Below are positions 42,525 through 45,169 of a DNA stretch of 45,169 bases, in pieces. Source of the stretch: Actinomycetes bacterium. GTDB lineage: Bacteria > Actinomycetota > Acidimicrobiia > Acidimicrobiales > Ilumatobacteraceae. The stretch covers positions 1 to 45,169 of the forward strand of contig JANYCT010000025.1 in the NCBI GenBank assembly GCA_025360105.1. Direction: 5' to 3'. Position numbers and translations under genes: made by a program. Numbering within the stretch: position 1 is the first letter of the stretch; every line of letters starts with the position of its first letter. The notes below the pieces were generated by a model. It saw nothing but the letters and a program-made list of their open reading frames with translations, was not told where the DNA came from and made no database searches.

Positions 42525-43619
42525 GTGACGTCTCCGGCAACTGCGCGCTCGCTCGACCCTGTTCGCTACGGCATCATCGGCTCGGGGATGATGGGCGGCG
42601 AGCACATCCTCGACCTCGTCAAGAACCCCGACGCTTGCGTGGTGGCATTGTCGGATCCGGTCGATACCTCGCTCGAGTGGGGCGTTGCCTGCGCAGGCGA
42701 ACCTGTCGCCACCTATCGCGACCACCGCGATCTGCTGGCTCGCGACGATCTTGATGCGGTGGTCATTGCGTCTCCCAACTTCACCCACGCCGCGTTGCTC
42801 GCCGACGTACTCGATACCGATCTGGCGGTGATGGTGGAGAAGCCGATGTGCACCACGGTGCAGGACTGCCTCGACGTGAAGCGCCGGGCCGAGGGTCGCA
42901 GCGCGCTCACATGGGTCGGGTTGGAGTACCGGTACATCCCGGTGGTTTCGGCCCTGCTCGAACAGCTACGTACGGGCGTGTGCGGAACAACCCGGATGGT
43001 GTCGATTCGCGAGCACCGGTTTCCGTTTCTGGTGAAGGTGGGCGACTGGAACCGATTCACCGAGAACACCGGTGGAACCCTGGTCGAGAAGTGTTGTCAC
43101 TTCTTCGATCTCATGCGGCTGGTTGCGGGTGCTGAGCCGACGCGCGTGTTCGCTTCGGGCGCACAGGACGTGAACCATCTCACCGAGGTCTACGACGGGC
43201 GCGTGCCCGACATTGTGGACAACGCCTACGTGATCGTCGACTTCGCCAATGGCGTTCGTGGCGCGCTTGATCTGTCGATGTTCGCCGAGGGCGGTCGCTT
43301 CGAGCAGGAGATCACCGTGGTCGGTGACCGTGGCAAGTTGGAAACGACCTTCCCCGGCGACGAGGTGTTCGTCGGGCGGCGCCATACTCCGGGAGTCGTC
43401 AGCGTTCCGGCGCCGACGCCGGTAGACGTGCCCTACCCCGAGTTCCACGGTGGGTCGTCGTACATCGAGCACGTGCGTTTCATCGATTGCCTGCGCAGCG
43501 CAACTGTTGCCGAGGTGACCGTCGACGATGGTCTGTGGTCGGTGGTGATGGGCGCTGCGGCGCACCGCTCGATCGACGAGGGCCGCGTTGTGCACATTGC
43601 CGAGTACGGCCTGGGCTGA
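42525..43619 (+). CDS. Gfo/Idh/MocA family oxidoreductase
   Basis: A 364-residue NAD(P)-dependent oxidoreductase. The Rossmann motif is YGIIGSGMMGGEHI at the start, VVIASPNFTHA follows, then EKPMC (the conserved E-K-P of the family) and a C-terminal beta-sheet domain with the catalytic-region KVGDWNRFTENTGGTLVEKCCHFFDL. The GTG at 42525 begins the conserved part. Likely substrate is a sugar or cyclitol. It is divergent from deoA and ends 64 bases before the zinc transporter gene. Confidence 0.9.
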   Translation: MTSPATARSLDPVRYGIIGSGMMGGEHILDLVKNPDACVVALSDPVDTSLEWGVACAGEPVATYRDHRDLLARDDLDAVVIASPNFTHAALLADVLDTDLAVMVEKPMCTTVQDCLDVKRRAEGRSALTWVGLEYRYIPVVSALLEQLRTGVCGTTRMVSIREHRFPFLVKVGDWNRFTENTGGTLVEKCCHFFDLMRLVAGAEPTRVFASGAQDVNHLTEVYDGRVPDIVDNAYVIVDFANGVRGALDLSMFAEGGRFEQEITVVGDRGKLETTFPGDEVFVGRRHTPGVVSVPAPTPVDVPYPEFHGGSSYIEHVRFIDCLRSATVAEVTVDDGLWSVVMGAAAHRSIDEGRVVHIAEYGLG

Positions 43620-43653
43620 ACCGCTGACCCCTATCGGCCGGCCCTATTATGGG

Positions 43654-43666
43654 AATGACTCTCATT
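43654..43666. promoter_or_regulatory. Zur-like operator upstream of the zinc/manganese transporter
   Basis: AATGA-CTC-TCATT is a perfect 5-bp inverted repeat, 18 bases before the start codon. Metal repressors of the Fur/Zur family bind A/T-rich dyads with such NATGA/TCATN halves. Its place just ahead of a znuA-like gene fits zinc control. The site overlaps a TATTATGG that could be a -10 box. Confidence 0.5.
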
Positions 43667-43683
43667 GTGGGTATCGTGGTCGG

Positions 43684-44634
43684 GTGATCCGCCTTCGAAC
43701 TGTTGCCGCGATCGCACTCATCACGAGTGCCTTCGTCGTGGGTTGCTCGAGCGCATCGACCTCGCCCTCGTTCGTGAGTGGCACGGTGAAGGTGGCTGTT
43801 GCCTTCTACCCGATCGAGGAAATCGTCCGCTCCGTCGGTGGACCCGGGGTCTCCATCGTCGACCTCGTGCCGCCTGGCGAGTCGGCGCACGACTACGAAC
43901 CGACGCCGCAGCAGATCACCGATCTGCAGTCAGCAGACATCGTGTTCTACCTGGGGAGCGGCTTTCAGCCGAACGTGGAGAAAGCGATCGCATCACTTCC
44001 TTCCCGCGTGCGGCGCGTCGACCTGCTGGTGTCGGTACCACTCATCGCCGTTGACTCCCAACTTGCTGGAGCCGATGGGCAGACCAGCGGTGAGGTACTC
44101 GCCAACGGCAAGGATCCACATGTGTGGTTGGATCCGGCAAACATGCAGTTGATGACGACCGAGGTGCAACAGTCGATCGCGGGACTTCCCGGTGCCGACG
44201 CCGCATCGCTCGCGTCCGGAGCGGCCGCATACACGGCCACGCTGGTGCGGCTCGATACCGAGTTCTCGGCCGGCCTTGCTCAGTGCAGGTCGAACGTGAT
44301 CGTCACCAGCCATCGCGCCTTCGGGTATCTCGCCAAGGCGTACGGGCTGCTCCAGATCGCGATCTCGGGAATCTCGCCCACAGAGGAGCCGTCCGCAAAG
44401 ACGCTCGAAGCTGTCGCGCAGGCCGCCAAGGCGAACAAGGTCACGACCATCTTCTTCGAGAACAACCTGCCGCCCGATCTTGCCAAGACGATCGCCAGTG
44501 AAATCGGCGCAACGACCGCCGTGTTGGATCCCGTCGAATCGCTCTCGAGGGATCAGCTCAAGGCCAACGCCGACTACTCGTTGATCATGCAGCAGAACCT
44601 GGCCGCGTTGGTGAAGGGGTTGGGCTGCTCATGA
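43684..44634 (+). CDS. Metal ABC transporter substrate-binding lipoprotein (ZnuA/AdcA-like)
   Basis: A 316-residue lipoprotein: hydrophobic signal followed by lipobox VVGC, then KVAVAFYPIEEIVRSVGG and SAHDYEPTPQQI (first metal histidine), HVWLDPANMQL (second), VTSHRAFGYLAKAYGL (third) and FFENNLPPDLAKTI (acidic ligand). These are the cluster A-I zinc or manganese ligands. The short loop lacks the long His-rich insert of some ZnuA proteins. GTG at 43684. It overlaps the ATPase gene by 4 bases. Confidence 0.93.
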   Translation: MIRLRTVAAIALITSAFVVGCSSASTSPSFVSGTVKVAVAFYPIEEIVRSVGGPGVSIVDLVPPGESAHDYEPTPQQITDLQSADIVFYLGSGFQPNVEKAIASLPSRVRRVDLLVSVPLIAVDSQLAGADGQTSGEVLANGKDPHVWLDPANMQLMTTEVQQSIAGLPGADAASLASGAAAYTATLVRLDTEFSAGLAQCRSNVIVTSHRAFGYLAKAYGLLQIAISGISPTEEPSAKTLEAVAQAAKANKVTTIFFENNLPPDLAKTIASEIGATTAVLDPVESLSRDQLKANADYSLIMQQNLAALVKGLGCS

Positions 44635-45169
44635 GTAGTGCCCCCGTTCTCGAGGTCCGTGACCTTGGCGTCCACTACGGCGACCGTCAGGCGCTTCGCG
44701 ATGTCAACTTCTCCGTCAGCAGCGGCGAGTTGATCGGGGTCATCGGGCCCAACGGCGCTGGCAAGAGCACGCTGTTCAAGGCCATTTGTGGACTGGTGAA
44801 CCACGAGGGTTCGGTCGATGTCAACGGCGTGCACTGCCACGACCGAGTCGATCGCATGGACGTTGCTTACATCCCGCAGCGCAGCGACGCGGATCTGTTG
44901 TTCCCGATCACCGTCGGTGAACTGGTCGTCGCCGGGCGCCGGCGTTTCGGCCGTTGGTACCAGAGGGCCAACGCCGCCGACCATGCGGCAGCCACCGAGG
45001 CGCTGGCTGCAGTCAAGCTGTCGGGCTACGAGGATCGGTCGCTGTCCGAGCTGTCCGGTGGCCAGCTGCAGCGCGCCTACATCGCCCGTGCGCTCACTCA
45101 GGAGGCATCGGTGGTGTTGCTCGACGAAGCGCTCAGCGGCGTGGACCAACCCACCACGAACGAGCTGTT
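44631..45169 (+). CDS. Metal ABC transporter ATP-binding protein, cut by the window edge
   Basis: The first 179 codons of a ZnuC/MntB-type ATPase. Walker A is GPNGAGKST near 38-46, the Q-loop is YIPQRSD, the signature is LSGGQLQRAYIARAL, and Walker B is VVLLDEALSGVD. The ATG sits on the last bases of the lipoprotein stop (4-base overlap). The membrane subunit and rest of the ATPase are right of the window. Confidence 0.93.
   Translation, partial: MSSAPVLEVRDLGVHYGDRQALRDVNFSVSSGELIGVIGPNGAGKSTLFKAICGLVNHEGSVDVNGVHCHDRVDRMDVAYIPQRSDADLLFPITVGELVVAGRRRFGRWYQRANAADHAAATEALAAVKLSGYEDRSLSELSGGQLQRAYIARALTQEASVVLLDEALSGVDQPTTNEL

Overview
The window looks like the chromosome of a high-GC Gram-positive actinobacterium. 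I infer class Acidimicrobiia (Ilumatobacter-like) from the GC-rich coding, frequent GTG starts, several LPxTG-type surface proteins, a bL37-like mini ribosomal protein, a conserved actinobacterial 106-residue protein, a DUF4202 gene beside a sulfite reductase, and a class II tRNA-Leu(UAA). No rRNA, insertion sequence or CRISPR array was seen.

Region 1 (1 to about 11,340) is the visible part of an integrative mobilizable element carrying a defence-type cargo. Reading leftward on the minus strand it has a 1205-residue protein with a C-terminal PD-(D/E)XK nuclease, a 69-residue excisionase-like HTH protein, a 1047-residue MobF relaxase-helicase, and the first 28 codons of a probable tyrosine integrase that runs off the left edge. 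Divergently on the plus strand lie an Eco57I/TaqI-class N6-adenine DNA methyltransferase, a nuclease starting on the last base of the methyltransferase stop codon, and a winged-helix plus PD-(D/E)XK protein. This cargo, with three different nuclease-fold proteins around one methyltransferase, is the best candidate for an undescribed system. No type IV secretion genes are visible.

Region 2 (11,351 to 22,860) returns to chromosomal genes: ychF, two convergent surface-protein genes (one with a normal C-terminal LPVTG signal, one with an LPTTG-like signal oddly at its N terminus), a PHP phosphoesterase, a 28-codon bL37-like gene running into an S9 prolyl oligopeptidase, a VOC protein, an L,D-transpeptidase, a Cas4/AddB-like Fe-S nuclease, a small conserved gene, a multipass membrane protein, a cysteine-rich LPATG protein and tRNA-Leu(UAA).

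Region 3 (22,890 to 29,830) has an alpha/beta hydrolase that lost its nucleophile segment, a 343-bp regulatory region rich in palindromes, a Baeyer-Villiger monooxygenase, a VOC protein, and an overlapping pair of ABC exporter half-transporters with one degenerate ATP site.

Region 4 (29,950 to 36,890) has a small conserved protein, ferredoxin-type sulfite/nitrite reductase with a DUF4202 gene, a lipoprotein, an ornithine/diaminopimelate-type decarboxylase, and a TetR-MFS drug efflux unit with a palindromic operator in front of it.

Region 5 (36,938 to 45,169) has pxpC-pxpB (5-oxoprolinase subunits), an acidic small protein, a dienelactone hydrolase, a quinone oxidoreductase, deoC and deoA facing each other (deoxynucleoside catabolism), a Gfo/Idh/MocA oxidoreductase, and the start of a zinc/manganese ABC importer (znuA-like, znuC-like truncated at the right edge) preceded by a Zur-like inverted repeat.
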